Origin: DASRSS01 sp963799045
GTDB lineage: Bacteria > Actinomycetota > Actinomycetes > Mycobacteriales > Jatrophihabitantaceae
Assembly (NCBI GenBank): GCA_963799045.1
Contig: CAWCVN010000006.1
Coordinates: forward strand, 1-64,000
DNA length: 64,000 nucleotides
Reading direction: 5' to 3'
Within the stretch, counting starts at the first letter, position 1, and each line of letters opens with the position of its first letter. A program made the translations under genes and the position numbers. The notes under the pieces are model-generated. The model was not told the origin of the DNA. It made no database searches and saw only the letters and a program-made list of their open reading frames with translations. Shown piece by piece: positions 55,441-64,000 of the stretch.

Positions 55441-55638
55441 GTCAATGATCGTGAACTGCCGCAAGACCCAGCTGCAAGCGGCCTCGGCGCCTGCGCCGCC
55501 CACGCTCGGACGGGACCTTCGACCTGTATTCGGTTCGACCGCTCAACTGCACGGGTCAAACACCCGACTGGCAGGTAGGCGCACGAGTCGGGAGGGTCCC
55601 GTCTCGCCCCGTAGCGGGTCGGCGTCTAAGGAGGCGTC
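55441..55638. promoter_or_regulatory. Divergent gap between uxaC and the chemoreceptor gene
   Basis: This 198-base gap must hold both promoters. Inverted segments CCGACT/AGTCGG (about 55564-55592) occur upstream of the AGGAGG ribosome site at 55629-55634. No riboswitch I know is recognised. Confidence 0.35.
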
Positions 55639-57303
55639 GTGTCCGCTGTCTCGGTGTCAGCGCCATTTGTCGGATCGCACCCGGTGTCTCGCGGCAACCG
55701 GGTCGTCCGCTGGCTCGGCGATCGGGGGTTGGTTGCCAAGATCGCGGCAGCCGTGCTGATCGCGGTGCTGGCCGGAGTCGCGGTGGGTGCTGTCGGTCTG
55801 ACCCAGCTGAGCAGCCTGGGGGGACGGGTCGACAGCGTGAACCAGCACGGCCTGCAGCCGGTGGCTCAACTGGCGGCCGTCCGGCGAGCGGTGCTGCAGA
55901 CCCGCATCGACGCGCTGGCCGACGAGATGCTCAACGACCCGGCAGAACACCAGGCCTATCTCGGCGACCGGACCGCGGTGGACAAGGCGCTGGCGACCTA
56001 CACCAGCAGCAATAGCCTGGACCGCAGCCGCGCCACCTACGTCCAGCAGTTCAAGTCGGCGTGGGCCAGCTACCAGCAGATCGTGTCCGGCCAACTGCTG
56101 CAGCTGGCGAAGGCAAAGGACTGGACCGCGTACATCGCGCTGCGCGACGCCAAGGTGAAGCCGACCGCGACCGCGTTCAACGATGCCCTCACCGGGCTGG
56201 AGCAGGCAGAGGCCGCGAACGCCGCCCAGGAAGTGAGCGCCGCGAAGCACACCGTCAGCAGCGCGCAGGTCCTCGTCCTGACCGTGCTGGCGTCGGGCAG
56301 CGTACTTGCGCTCCTGCTGGCCTGGCTGGTCGCACGGACCATCATCACCCCGGTGCGCAAGGTCGCCTGGTTGGCCGACGGGCTGGCCGAAGGCGACCTG
56401 ACCCGAGTCTCCGGGATCGAGGCGCGCAGCGAGGTCGGACAGATGGCCCAGTCGCTCGACGCGGCGACGGCGTCGCTGCGTGGCGCGGTCGGCGCGATCG
56501 AGGCGCACGCACAGACCCTGGCCGGCTCCAGCGAAGAGCTCTCGGCAGTCTCGCAGCAGGTCGCCGCCTCCGCGGAGGAGGCCGCGACACAGGCCGGTGC
56601 CGTGTCCTCGGCCGCCGAGCAGGTGTCGACGAACGTGCAGACCGTCTCGGCCGCCGCGGAGGAGATGGGCGCGTCGATCCGCGAGATCGCCAGCAGCGCC
56701 TCCGACGCCGCCCGGGTCGCCGGGGAGGCCGTCGAGGCCGCGCAGAGCGCGAATACGACGGTGACCAGGCTCGGAACCTCCAGCGCGCAGATCGGCAACG
56801 TGGTCAACCTGATCACCTCGATCGCCGGGCAGACGAACCTGCTCGCCCTCAACGCCACCATCGAGGCCGCGCGCGCGGGTGACGCCGGCAAGGGCTTCGC
56901 CGTCGTGGCGAACGAGGTCAAGGACCTGGCCCAGGAGACCGCGAAGGCCACCGAGGAGATCTCCCGGCGGGTCCAGGAGATCCAGGACGACGCCTCCGGC
57001 GCGGTCGACGCGATCGCTCGGATCGGCGAGGTGATCGCGCGGATCAACGACTACTCGACGACCATCGCTTCCGCGGTCGAGCAGCAGCAGGCCACCACGA
57101 ACGAGATGAGCCGGAACGTCGCGGAGGCGGCGTCCGGCGTCGGCGACATCGCGAGCAACATCAACGGCGTCGCCACCGCCGCCCAGATCACCACCTCCGC
57201 CGTCGCCGAGTCGAGCAGTGCTGCGAACAGCCTCGCCCAGATGTCCGGGGAGCTGCAGGCGCTCGTGAGCACGTTCCGCATCAGCGGGGCCGTCGAGGCC
57301 TAG
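55639..57303 (+). CDS. Methyl-accepting chemotaxis protein
   Basis: The 554-residue receptor has TM1 (residues 34-55), a four-helix-bundle ligand domain of about 150 residues, TM2 (around ALLLAWLVARTII), HAMP (ITPVRKVAWLADGLAEGDL) and a long coiled-coil signalling domain. The CheA/CheW tip is near ITSIAGQTNLLALNATIEAARAG, cited here by its core QTNLLALNA. It indicates a motile organism. AGGAGG precedes GTG 55639. Being divergent from the glucuronate operon, it may sense sugar acids, but this is inference. Confidence 0.94.
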   Translation: MSAVSVSAPFVGSHPVSRGNRVVRWLGDRGLVAKIAAAVLIAVLAGVAVGAVGLTQLSSLGGRVDSVNQHGLQPVAQLAAVRRAVLQTRIDALADEMLNDPAEHQAYLGDRTAVDKALATYTSSNSLDRSRATYVQQFKSAWASYQQIVSGQLLQLAKAKDWTAYIALRDAKVKPTATAFNDALTGLEQAEAANAAQEVSAAKHTVSSAQVLVLTVLASGSVLALLLAWLVARTIITPVRKVAWLADGLAEGDLTRVSGIEARSEVGQMAQSLDAATASLRGAVGAIEAHAQTLAGSSEELSAVSQQVAASAEEAATQAGAVSSAAEQVSTNVQTVSAAAEEMGASIREIASSASDAARVAGEAVEAAQSANTTVTRLGTSSAQIGNVVNLITSIAGQTNLLALNATIEAARAGDAGKGFAVVANEVKDLAQETAKATEEISRRVQEIQDDASGAVDAIARIGEVIARINDYSTTIASAVEQQQATTNEMSRNVAEAASGVGDIASNINGVATAAQITTSAVAESSSAANSLAQMSGELQALVSTFRISGAVEA

Positions 57304-57361
57304 AAGCGAAACGGCGACCGCGCCCGCGCGCTGCCGGGCCCTGCGCAACGGCGAGCAGGTC

Positions 57362-57403
57362 ACAAGGCGTTACCCGTCGGCCCGGCCGTGGGTAGCGCCT
57401 TGT
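57362..57403. promoter_or_regulatory. 14-bp inverted repeat abutting the next start codon
   Basis: ACAAGGCGTTACCC (57362-57375) and GGGTAGCGCCTTGT (57390-57403) pair at 13 of 14 positions around a 14-base spacer. It can be the chemoreceptor's terminator, or an operator or start-blocking hairpin for the gene that begins at 57405. Confidence 0.6.
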
Positions 57404-57404
57404 C

Positions 57405-58550
57405 ATGCGAGAGGAACGAAGCGGCCCAGCTGTCCCGGTGGACCGGATCGAGGTAATCGCCTACGAGGTGCCCACGGACGGCCCGGACGGCGAGGAGGCG
57501 GACGGGACGCTGGTGTGGAACTCGACGACCTGCATCGTGGTCCGCGCCTCGGCCGGCGGCCGGACCGGGCTGGGCTACACCTACGGGGACGTCTCGGTCG
57601 CGCATCTGATCGAGTCCAAGCTGCTCGGCGACGTCCTCGGCGCGGACGCTCTTGCACCGCCCGCAGCGTGGCGCACAATGTTCGCCCGCCTGCGCAACGC
57701 CGGCCGGCCGGGCGTCGGGGCGATGGCGGTCTCGGCGGTCGACGTAGCGCTGTGGGACCTGAAGGCCCGGCTGCTCGATCAGCCCCTGTTCAAGGTGCTG
57801 CCGGCATTTCACGACAGCGTGCCGGTCTACGGCAGCGGCGGGTTCTGCAACTATCCGATCGATCGCCTGGTGGAGCAGCTGACCGGTTGGGTGGAGCAGG
57901 GGATCCCGCGGGTGAAGATGAAGACGTCGCGGCACCCCGACCAGGACCCGGCTCGACTTTCCGCGGTGCGCCGGGCGATCGGGGACGGGCCGCTGTTGCT
58001 CACCGACGCCAACGGCGCCTACTCCCGCAAGGAGGCGCTGTACTGGGCCGATCGCTTCGCCGATGACTTCGGCGTGGTCTGGCTCGAGGAGCCGGTGTCC
58101 TCCGACGACGTCACGGGATTATCGATGGTGCGCGCCCACGGGCCGGCCGGACTCGACATCACTGCCGGTGAGTACGGCTTCGTGATCACCGACTTCGCCC
58201 GCTGGCTCGACGCCCGGGCCGTCGACTGCCTGCAGGCCGACGTGACGCGCTGCGGGGGCATCACGGGGCTGCTGCAGGTGGCGGGACTGTCGGCGGCACA
58301 CCAGATCGACCTGTCGGCGCACTGCGCTCCGGCGCTGTCCGCGCACGCGTTCTGTGCCGTGGAGCGGCTGCGCCACCTGGAGTACTTCCACGACCACGTG
58401 CGGGTCGAGTCCATGCTGTTCGACGGGACCCTGTCGCCGGACGGCGGGGCGCTGCGGCCGGATCCGGCGGCACCCGGGCTGGGGTTGGAGCTGCGCGGCG
58501 CCGACTGTGGGCCCTTCGAGGTCCATCGCGCCAGCCACCCGGCCGGCTGA
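57405..58550 (+). CDS. Enolase-superfamily sugar-acid dehydratase (mandelate racemase-like)
   Basis: The 381-residue protein has a capping domain (VGAMAVSAVDVALWDLKARL), KxK base VKMKTSRHP, metal ligands in LTDANGAY, WLEEPVSSDD and ITAGEYGF, then QADVTRCGGITG and SAHCAPALSAH with a catalytic His. This set fits the mandelate-racemase subgroup of acid-sugar dehydratases. The substrate is unknown; the neighbourhood suggests an aldonate or aldarate. ATG 57405 has no ribosome site and abuts a hairpin. GTG 57438 (VDRIEVIAYEVP) is a realistic alternative start. Confidence 0.88.
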   Translation: MREERSGPAVPVDRIEVIAYEVPTDGPDGEEADGTLVWNSTTCIVVRASAGGRTGLGYTYGDVSVAHLIESKLLGDVLGADALAPPAAWRTMFARLRNAGRPGVGAMAVSAVDVALWDLKARLLDQPLFKVLPAFHDSVPVYGSGGFCNYPIDRLVEQLTGWVEQGIPRVKMKTSRHPDQDPARLSAVRRAIGDGPLLLTDANGAYSRKEALYWADRFADDFGVVWLEEPVSSDDVTGLSMVRAHGPAGLDITAGEYGFVITDFARWLDARAVDCLQADVTRCGGITGLLQVAGLSAAHQIDLSAHCAPALSAHAFCAVERLRHLEYFHDHVRVESMLFDGTLSPDGGALRPDPAAPGLGLELRGADCGPFEVHRASHPAG

Positions 58551-58574
58551 TCGTCCCGATCGGGGGCGATAGAC

Positions 58575-58604
58575 GACGGACGGGCGAGCGGATCGCCCTC
58601 CGTC
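58575..58604 (+). terminator. Hairpin terminator after the dehydratase gene
   Basis: GACGGA and GGGCGA pair with TCGCCC and TCCGTC (12 bp with one bulged C), 25 bases past the stop. A second small hairpin CCCGC-TT-GCGGG follows. Confidence 0.65.
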
Positions 58605-58717
58605 CCGCTTGCGGGAGGGACCGATGGCCCTGGCGGTTCTTCCCCGTTCAGATCGACTCTGGCTGCGTCCCTGGCGGCGGCACGCGCCGCCAGGCAGACG
58701 CCTGGAGGTGGGTGCAC

Positions 58718-59170
58718 ATGAGCACGATGACGGCTCCGGCCGCAGTGGATGAGGCCGACCAGAAGTCGAAGGGCAAGCTGTCGATCATGATGTTCAGCGG
58801 GACCGCCGACAAGTTCATCCCGCTCGGAGTGTTGGCGCAGGCGGCCGCGGCGATGGAGATGCAGGTACAGATCTTCGTGACCGGCTTCGCACTGCCGGCA
58901 TTCAGCAAGCGCCCGCCCGAGCTCCCCTTCCCGGTCGAGTTCGCCGCGGCCGCTCCCGGTCTGGCCGCTGGTCTGGCGAGCAACCATGTCGCGTCATGGG
59001 ACGCGATGGTGCGCGAGGCAAAGGGACTGGGGGCGAAGGTCTACGTCTGCTCGATGATGAGCGCCGTCATGGGGTTGGGCCGCGAGGACTTCGGTGACCT
59101 GGTGGACGACGTGATCGGGGCGGCGGCCTTCGTCGAGATGGCAGAGGGCGGCGAGACCTTCTTCATCTGA
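58718..59170 (+). CDS. DsrE/DsrF-like family protein
   Basis: The 150-residue protein has the DsrE-like alpha/beta fold: KLSIMMFSGTADKFIPLGVL, MEMQVQIFVTGFALPAF, a Cys in VYVCSMMSAVMGL, and VDDVIGAAAFVEMAE. Members take part in sulfur transfer or are of unknown peroxiredoxin-like type. ATG 58718 is nine bases after GGAGG, which is better spaced than GTG 58712. It converges with the kinase gene seven bases later. Confidence 0.82.
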   Translation: MSTMTAPAAVDEADQKSKGKLSIMMFSGTADKFIPLGVLAQAAAAMEMQVQIFVTGFALPAFSKRPPELPFPVEFAAAAPGLAAGLASNHVASWDAMVREAKGLGAKVYVCSMMSAVMGLGREDFGDLVDDVIGAAAFVEMAEGGETFFI

Positions 59171-59177
59171 GGCCGCC

Positions 59178-60545
59178 TCAGCGCTTGGGCTTGCCGGGGC
59201 CATGGCCTGCCGGCGGCCCGTGTCCGTGCGGCCCATGCGGCTTCGGTTGATGCGGCGCCTTTGCCGGCGCAGCGGGCCCGTGCCGCGTCGCGGCGGCCAC
59301 CTTCGTCGTCGTGATGGGCCTAGTCCTGCCGCTCGGCGTGTCCTGGGTGTTCACAGTCGCGGGGTGGGCGGGTGCTGTCGCCGACGACGACGGGGAGTGG
59401 CCGCCGGGGGCGGATGCTGAGCCCTCGCCCCCGAGGGAGGTGACGAGCCCGACGATCAATGCCGCCGCGGCGGCGCAGCCACCGAGGCCGATCAATGCCG
59501 CGCGGGGGCCGACGCGGGGTCGGCCGATCGAGTCGCTCGGGCGGTCCGAGGAGAACTCACCCGCCACCTCGAGCGGCAGCAGGCTGGTGCTCGAGGGCCC
59601 GGAGGCACCTGCCGCGATCACGGCCGTCCGTGCGTCGTCGCGTGCGAGCGTGCCGGCCGGTATGTCGGACGGTTGGGCGAGGGCGCGCAGCTCGTCGGCG
59701 ACCGCCGTGGCGTCGGGACGCGCGGCCGGGTCCCGCGCGGTCATCGCGCGCAGTAGGCGATGCCACCGTGCGTCGAGTCTGTCCGGGACGTACGGGTCGC
59801 GATGCAGCCGCGCGGATGCGGCCGCGACGCCGCTGCCCGGGAACGGCGTTACCCCGGTGAGGCATTCGAGGACCACCAGGCCGAGCGCGTACACGTCGCC
59901 CGGCGGGCCGACAGCGTCGCCGCACGCCTGCTCAGGGCTCAGGTAGTTGGCCGTGCCGACGGTGGTCCCGGCTACGGTGATCTGCGCCTCGTCCGCCGCG
60001 CGGGCGACCCCGAAGTCCACGATCTTGGCGCGCTCGAGACCGCCGTCGCGCTCGAGCAGGATGTTCGCCGGCTTGAGATCGCGGTGGATGACGCCCTGTC
60101 CGTGCACGTAGGCCAGGCCGGTGGCGATCTCGGCACCCAGGCGTGCGGCCTCGGCCTGCGGCAGGGGGCCGGCCCGGAGCCGGTCGCGCAGTGACGGTCC
60201 GTCGATGAGCTCCATGACGAGGCAGTCGAAGCGGCCCGCCCCGGCACCGACGGCGTCGAACACGGCCACCAGATTCGGATGGTTCAGCCGCGCGAGGATC
60301 CGGACCTCCGCCTCGGCGCGGGCCACCGGATCGCTGACCGGAGCGGCGTCTTCGGGCACGGTCTCGCCCGCGAGCGGGGCCGTGTTGTAGTCGAAGACCT
60401 TGACCGCGACGTCCCGGTCGAGCACGGTGTCGCGGCCGCGCCAGACGGTGGCCATGCCGCCGCGTCCCAGCAGGGAGTCAAGCCGGTAACGCCCGGCGAC
60501 GACAGCACCGGCATGGGCGCATGCGCCATCGACCGTCTGAGACAT
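59178..60545 (-). CDS. Membrane Ser/Thr protein kinase (PknB-like catalytic domain)
   Basis: The 455-residue protein has a full kinase domain: GRGGMATVWRG (Gly loop), VAVKVFDYN (Lys), VIHRDLKPANILL (catalytic loop), VDFGVARAAD (Mg), GTANYLSPEQ (activation segment) and DVYALGLVVLECLTG. A single transmembrane helix (GLGGCAAAAALIVGLVTSL) follows at about residue 350, and then an outside tail rich in Ser, Pro and His (PHGPHGHGPPAGHGPGKP) with no PASTA repeats. ATG 60545 is used; the longer open frame overlaps the acylase gene in the same strand and is spurious. Ligand unknown. Confidence 0.94.
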   Translation of the reverse strand: MSQTVDGACAHAGAVVAGRYRLDSLLGRGGMATVWRGRDTVLDRDVAVKVFDYNTAPLAGETVPEDAAPVSDPVARAEAEVRILARLNHPNLVAVFDAVGAGAGRFDCLVMELIDGPSLRDRLRAGPLPQAEAARLGAEIATGLAYVHGQGVIHRDLKPANILLERDGGLERAKIVDFGVARAADEAQITVAGTTVGTANYLSPEQACGDAVGPPGDVYALGLVVLECLTGVTPFPGSGVAAASARLHRDPYVPDRLDARWHRLLRAMTARDPAARPDATAVADELRALAQPSDIPAGTLARDDARTAVIAAGASGPSSTSLLPLEVAGEFSSDRPSDSIGRPRVGPRAALIGLGGCAAAAALIVGLVTSLGGEGSASAPGGHSPSSSATAPAHPATVNTQDTPSGRTRPITTTKVAAATRHGPAAPAKAPHQPKPHGPHGHGPPAGHGPGKPKR

Positions 60546-60606
60546 CGAATTCCGGTCTACCCGGATCCCCAACCGTCGAAACGCGGTATCGGACGGTCGG
60601 CGATGC

Positions 60607-63471
60607 TCACCTCGGGCGGTGCGCCGGGAATTCGACCACCTGCTGGAACGTCGGTCGGTTCTGCCAGTCGATCGCCGGCTGGCCGACCAGACCGAGCGCC
60701 CGGAAGTGGATGGCGTCGTACTGCGGCATCGGCTGCTTGGCGGCGGCCGACGCGCTCGACGCGGTCCAGCTCGGGACGTCGGCAGTGCCGTTGGCGGCGG
60801 CGAGGGACTGGTAGGTCTTGGCCAGCGCCGCGTCGATTGCGGCACCGCAGGTCTGCGGTCCGCCCTGGCACTCCCGGTCGGTGATCTCAGGCCCGAAGCC
60901 GTCGGCCGGATGTCGGCCCAGCAGCTGCTGCAGGGTGGCGACGAGGTAGCTCTCGTAGCCACCGTCGTACGCACTGCCCAGGTGGGCGCCGCCCGAGTTC
61001 GGCGTGTTGACGAACTGCATCGGCAGGGCGTCATAGCTCGGCGCGGTCGCGCCCCCGGTCGAGCCGGCGGTGCCGACCCCCCCGGCGGCGAGGATCGGGT
61101 CGTACAGCGCCTGGATGAGGTTGGGAATCAGCTCGTCGGAGATCGCCACCGCGGCGGCGTGCGCGTACTGCGTGTCACCGGGCGCGGCCTTGCGGCGGTG
61201 CGCTCCGTCGTCGACCCAGGAACGCAACTGGGCCAGCATGGCCTGCACGCCCGCGGGCTCGTTCCGGCCAGAGAGGTACTCCAGTAGCAGCGGTAGGACG
61301 GTGACGCCGTCGAGGTCCTGTGACGCTGCCGTCTCCATTGCCTGCACCACCTGGGCTCGCGTCACCCGGCCGTTGTGGGCGGCCAGCTGCGCCTTCAGCT
61401 GGTTCACCAGCATGACCGAGCGGTACACCTGCCCGTAGCCGTACTGGTCGTCGGCCGCCGCGAATTCGGGTGCCGGCTTGTTGTTCCAGCTGACGAAGAA
61501 TCCGGTCGGCGGATTGATCTCGTGCACATGCTGCGACGCGGACAGGAAGCCCCGCCACTCCGAGATTCCGGTGCCCCACGTCGGCAGGCTCGGGTCGACG
61601 TTCGACGGCCGGATCGGGTCCTTGCCACTCACGAAATAGCCCGTGTCCCTGTTGTCGACGTAGAACCAGTTGAAGGTGTAGCCGATCTGCGCTGCGCCCT
61701 TCATCCACGACCGGACGTTGTGCGTCAGTGCGGGCTGCCCCCAGCGAAGGAATCCGATCACCGAGTCGACGTCGTGCCTGAACGTCGAGCGCTGCGAGAC
61801 GACCGCGACCGGATTGCCGCCGGAGGTCGTCCAGCCCTGGACGACGCCGTGCCGGGTGAGATGAATGACGTGATCGAGCAGCGCCGGTGCGCCGACCCCG
61901 CTCGGCTTCGGCAGCGCGAACTCCTTGAAGTGCTCGGTGATCATCGGCACGCACCGGCCCTTGAACAGGTAGTACGCGCCGTGTGCTGCGGGCGCGCCCC
62001 CGGTCGGGTTGCAGATCTTCTCCAGCCGCTGGTCGATGACGTCGCTGCCGGCCGAGGTCGCCGACCAGGCGTAGTCCACGCCGCGGCCGAGTTCGACAAC
62101 ACCTGTGCCGGGGAAGGAGGCGCCCTCGGCGGCGTAGTCGGGCGAGTGCAGGTCGAGCTCGGAGAGGATCTGCGGTGCGAAGTAGGACACCTGGGGCCCG
62201 AAGACGGCGATGGGGTGGCCGTGCGCCCCGTGATCGGCGTTCACGACGAGGGCGTTGCTCATCGCCTTCGGCATGGCGCTGAGACCCTTGATGATCGACA
62301 GTGCTGTCGGGTTCGGCTTGGTCAGGTCGCAGTTCGGGTCGGTGGCCACCGGGCCGCCGCTGAGTGACGCGCCGTAGTCGGGCAGGGCAGTCGTGCGCGG
62401 GTCCACCGTGCCGGGCGTTTCGTACGGGAAGGGCTTGTCGGCCGTGGTCGGCGCGAGCGGATCGTTCGCGGTGCGGAACTGCTGGAACGCCGCCGCGCCG
62501 TCGCGGGTGCCGAGCTCGTGCTGCAGGTACTGCAACAGGTGCGCGTTGGCGACCTCGTTGCCGCCGCCACGGCCGAAGATGCCCCCAATTAGTCCGGCGA
62601 TCGCCACGACGTCGGCAACCGACCAGCGGTGCGGCAGCAGGTCAGGCACGGCCGCGGCGTAGTCGGCCGGCAGCTTCAGCGGGTTCAGCCATGTCTGCGC
62701 GACGAACTTGTTCACGCCGGCGACGTAGTTCTCGATCATCGACTTCGCCAGTGCGCCCTGGCTTCCGTACTCGCGCGGGAGCGCGTCGATCTGGGCGATG
62801 GCTTGGGCCTTGGTGTACGGGGCGAGCAGCAGCTGATCGTGGTCCATCTGCTCGAACTCGCAGGAGCCGCCGAGGAACGACGCCAGCGTTCCTTCGCCGT
62901 AATGGCGAAGCACGTCCATGAGGAACAGCCGGTCCTCGGCCTGCGCGTAGCCTGCGCCGAAGGCCATCGTCTGGTCGGTGTTGCCGTAGACGTGCGGGAC
63001 GTCGTGCTGGTCGCGGTAGATCGTCACGCCGGCCGTCGGATGCTCGACCCGGGTGATGTCCCCGGCCTGCACGCCGAAGGACTCGTCGTCGAAGTAGTTG
63101 CCCAGCTTCGCATCGGTGAGCCCGGAGTATCCGTAGAGCAGGTTCGCGTACTTGCCCAGCTGGTCCTGGCTGCCCGGCGGGCGCTGGCCGGCCAGCTCGA
63201 ACTTCAGCGCGTCGACCGGGTTGACCAGGCCGTTCTCGCCCGGCGGCAGGATGCTCATCGCCTGCCCGTGGGCGTAGTCGTCCGCACGGTAGGCGTGCGA
63301 CGGTGCCGAGGCAGCGGGCGGCGATGCGGCGGACGGCGATGCGGCGGACGGCGACGCGGCGGACGGCGACGCGGCGGACGGCGACGCGGCGGACGGCGAC
63401 GCAGCAGATACGGCCGCGCCCGCGGCGAGAACGACGACGGACAGCAGTGCCGGGACGAATCGGGCCCTCAT
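60607..63471 (-). CDS. Secreted penicillin-acylase-family N-terminal-nucleophile hydrolase
   Basis: The 954-residue precursor has a signal peptide (RARFVPALLSVVVLAAGAAV), a Ser/Ala/Pro repeat linker, an alpha-chain region (VTIYRDQHDVPHVYG, AFGAGYAQAEDRLFLMDVLR) and the autoprocessing site PKAMSNALVV, where the Ser becomes the beta-chain nucleophile. This is followed by GHPIAVFGPQVSYFAP and GTGVVELGRGVDYAWSATSAG. The family cleaves amides such as penicillin G or acyl-homoserine lactones and is larger here than classical penicillin amidases. ATG 63471 is preferred over GTG 63480. It probably works outside the cell on acylated amines or signals; the substrate is not predictable. Confidence 0.92.
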   Translation of the reverse strand: MRARFVPALLSVVVLAAGAAVSAASPSAASPSAASPSAASPSAASPSAASPPAASAPSHAYRADDYAHGQAMSILPPGENGLVNPVDALKFELAGQRPPGSQDQLGKYANLLYGYSGLTDAKLGNYFDDESFGVQAGDITRVEHPTAGVTIYRDQHDVPHVYGNTDQTMAFGAGYAQAEDRLFLMDVLRHYGEGTLASFLGGSCEFEQMDHDQLLLAPYTKAQAIAQIDALPREYGSQGALAKSMIENYVAGVNKFVAQTWLNPLKLPADYAAAVPDLLPHRWSVADVVAIAGLIGGIFGRGGGNEVANAHLLQYLQHELGTRDGAAAFQQFRTANDPLAPTTADKPFPYETPGTVDPRTTALPDYGASLSGGPVATDPNCDLTKPNPTALSIIKGLSAMPKAMSNALVVNADHGAHGHPIAVFGPQVSYFAPQILSELDLHSPDYAAEGASFPGTGVVELGRGVDYAWSATSAGSDVIDQRLEKICNPTGGAPAAHGAYYLFKGRCVPMITEHFKEFALPKPSGVGAPALLDHVIHLTRHGVVQGWTTSGGNPVAVVSQRSTFRHDVDSVIGFLRWGQPALTHNVRSWMKGAAQIGYTFNWFYVDNRDTGYFVSGKDPIRPSNVDPSLPTWGTGISEWRGFLSASQHVHEINPPTGFFVSWNNKPAPEFAAADDQYGYGQVYRSVMLVNQLKAQLAAHNGRVTRAQVVQAMETAASQDLDGVTVLPLLLEYLSGRNEPAGVQAMLAQLRSWVDDGAHRRKAAPGDTQYAHAAAVAISDELIPNLIQALYDPILAAGGVGTAGSTGGATAPSYDALPMQFVNTPNSGGAHLGSAYDGGYESYLVATLQQLLGRHPADGFGPEITDRECQGGPQTCGAAIDAALAKTYQSLAAANGTADVPSWTASSASAAAKQPMPQYDAIHFRALGLVGQPAIDWQNRPTFQQVVEFPAHRPR
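63320..63409 (-). repeat. 15-bp tandem repeat encoding (A)SPSA units
   Basis: Six nearly identical copies of the 15-base unit GGCGAYGCGGCGGAC lie head to tail. The last one has diverged. They encode SPSAA repeats just behind the acylase signal peptide, so the linker length can vary by slippage without breaking the frame. Confidence 0.9.
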
Positions 63472-63625
63472 GACCGACACACCCTTTCCGGACGAGAACG
63501 GACTAGAACGCGTTCTCGCTGTATACCGGCTGGGCGGCCCGCTGTCGCGGCGAACGATCGAGTAGTGGTCGAGGTCGGCGACGCCACCCGGCTGCTCCGT
63601 GTTGCGGGCCGGTAAGGGCGCCGGT

Positions 63626-64000
63626 TCAGGTCATGAGCGGCAGCACGAGCGACTCGAGGTGCTGCTCCGGCCCGTACACGAACGCCAGCAGGTGGTCGCC
63701 GTCGTTCGCCGCGGTCAGGGGTACTTCGACTGCGGACTTCCCGCCGCAGTCGGGAACGGCGGTGCCGCTGGCCGTGACCACCGAGATCGACGGCGTTCCG
63801 GGCGCAACCTCGAAGTAGATCTGTCCGGTCGCGGCGCCGGCCAGGGTCCGGTCCGCGCCGCCGAGGATGTCCGGCCCGGTCTCGGGCAGGCAGCTGCCAC
63901 CGACCGCGACGTCGACGCCGAGGTCGGACGTGGGGTCGGTAGGAATGATGCCGTCGGCGATGAGCCAGACGAGCGCCGCGCCGGGCACCGACGCGGTCTC
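63626..64000 (-). CDS. C-terminal part of an unrecognised, possibly secreted protein (runs off the window)
   Basis: The frame is open to the window edge, so the N-terminus lies outside. The visible 125 residues (ADGIIPTDPTSDLGVDVAVG, GQIYFEVAPGTPSISVV, VPDCGGKSAVEVPLT, HLLAFVYGPEQHLESLVLPL) look like beta-rich extracellular repeats with two Cys, perhaps one disulfide. No family is assigned. The gap to the acylase gene (63472-63625) holds the acylase promoter. Confidence 0.6.
   Translation of the reverse strand, partial: ETASVPGAALVWLIADGIIPTDPTSDLGVDVAVGGSCLPETGPDILGGADRTLAGAATGQIYFEVAPGTPSISVVTASGTAVPDCGGKSAVEVPLTAANDGDHLLAFVYGPEQHLESLVLPLMT

Noticed and set aside
55441..55638. Cyclic di-GMP riboswitch upstream of the chemoreceptor
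   Set aside because: The conserved GEMM core sequences are not present in the gap.
60546..61034. N-terminal extension of the Ser/Thr kinase
   Set aside because: It overlaps the penicillin acylase gene in another frame and is Ser/Arg-rich without structure; the kinase starts properly at 60545.
63320..63409. Tandem repeat considered as a CRISPR array
   Set aside because: No spacers; units are contiguous, 15 bases long and coding.

Overview
This is a high-GC chromosomal segment with GTG/TTG starts, GTGA/ATGA start-stop overlaps, Ser-rich lipoproteins, an F420-type oxidoreductase and a PASTA-less PknB-type kinase. It points to a member of the Actinomycetota, probably a motile soil or freshwater bacterium because a chemoreceptor and a heliorhodopsin are present. 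Genus cannot be fixed from the sequence alone.

Layout. (1) 0-8.9 kb is a junkyard of mobile and competition DNA: an IS110-family element, the C-terminal 970 residues of an Rhs/YD-repeat protein with a hydrophobic low-GC tip and a small membrane protein behind it, a 374-bp displaced copy of the Rhs core cut exactly by an IS1634-like element with three frameshifts, then the 3' portion of a tRNA-Tyr next to an excisionase-like gene and a decayed tyrosine recombinase. (2) 8.9-16.6 kb holds a KAS III-like gene divergent from icmF (fused B12 mutase) with an 18-bp palindrome between them, then an enoyl-CoA hydratase, a sugar-type ABC binding lipoprotein and a thiolase. (3) 16.6-33.6 kb is a dense catabolic island: two acyl-CoA ligases, two acyl-CoA dehydrogenases, enoyl-CoA hydratases, a 3-hydroxyacyl-CoA dehydrogenase, a DUF35 protein with a lipid-transfer-type thiolase, an FMN 2-hydroxyacid dehydrogenase, a ThDP decarboxylase/lyase, an amidohydrolase, an SDR and two copies of an internally duplicated family that I do not recognise. 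Almost every gene here except the FMN and ThDP enzymes carries single-base frameshifts while gene borders and codon bias are intact. This looks more like sequence error than ancient decay. (4) 33.6-44.1 kb continues the same theme with a FadR-type GntR regulator, an amidohydrolase, a class II aldolase, two SnoaL-like proteins, an Rbs-type ABC ATPase and permease, a P450, an SDR, a second paralogous binding protein and a [3Fe-4S] ferredoxin. A repeated ATGATA-N2-CAT operator-like site sits in three of the divergent promoters and suggests one regulon: import of a small molecule, CoA activation and beta-oxidation-like breakdown.

(5) 44.1-50.8 kb has an M20-like protein with missing metal ligands, then a leftward operon containing a heliorhodopsin, a translationally coupled 72-residue protein, a glycine-rich stress-type membrane protein, a small helical protein and a histidine-kinase dimerisation-like fragment whose phospho-acceptor position is Asn. 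Divergent from it are an OmpR-type two-component pair and nhaA. (6) 51.2-58.6 kb is an acid-sugar cluster: uxaC, a fructuronate-reductase-like gene and manD make glucuronate to 2-keto-3-deoxygluconate, followed by a chemoreceptor and another enolase-superfamily dehydratase. (7) 58.7-64 kb has a DsrE-like protein, a Ser/Thr kinase, a secreted penicillin-acylase-family hydrolase with a tandem-repeat linker, and the end of one more unknown gene.
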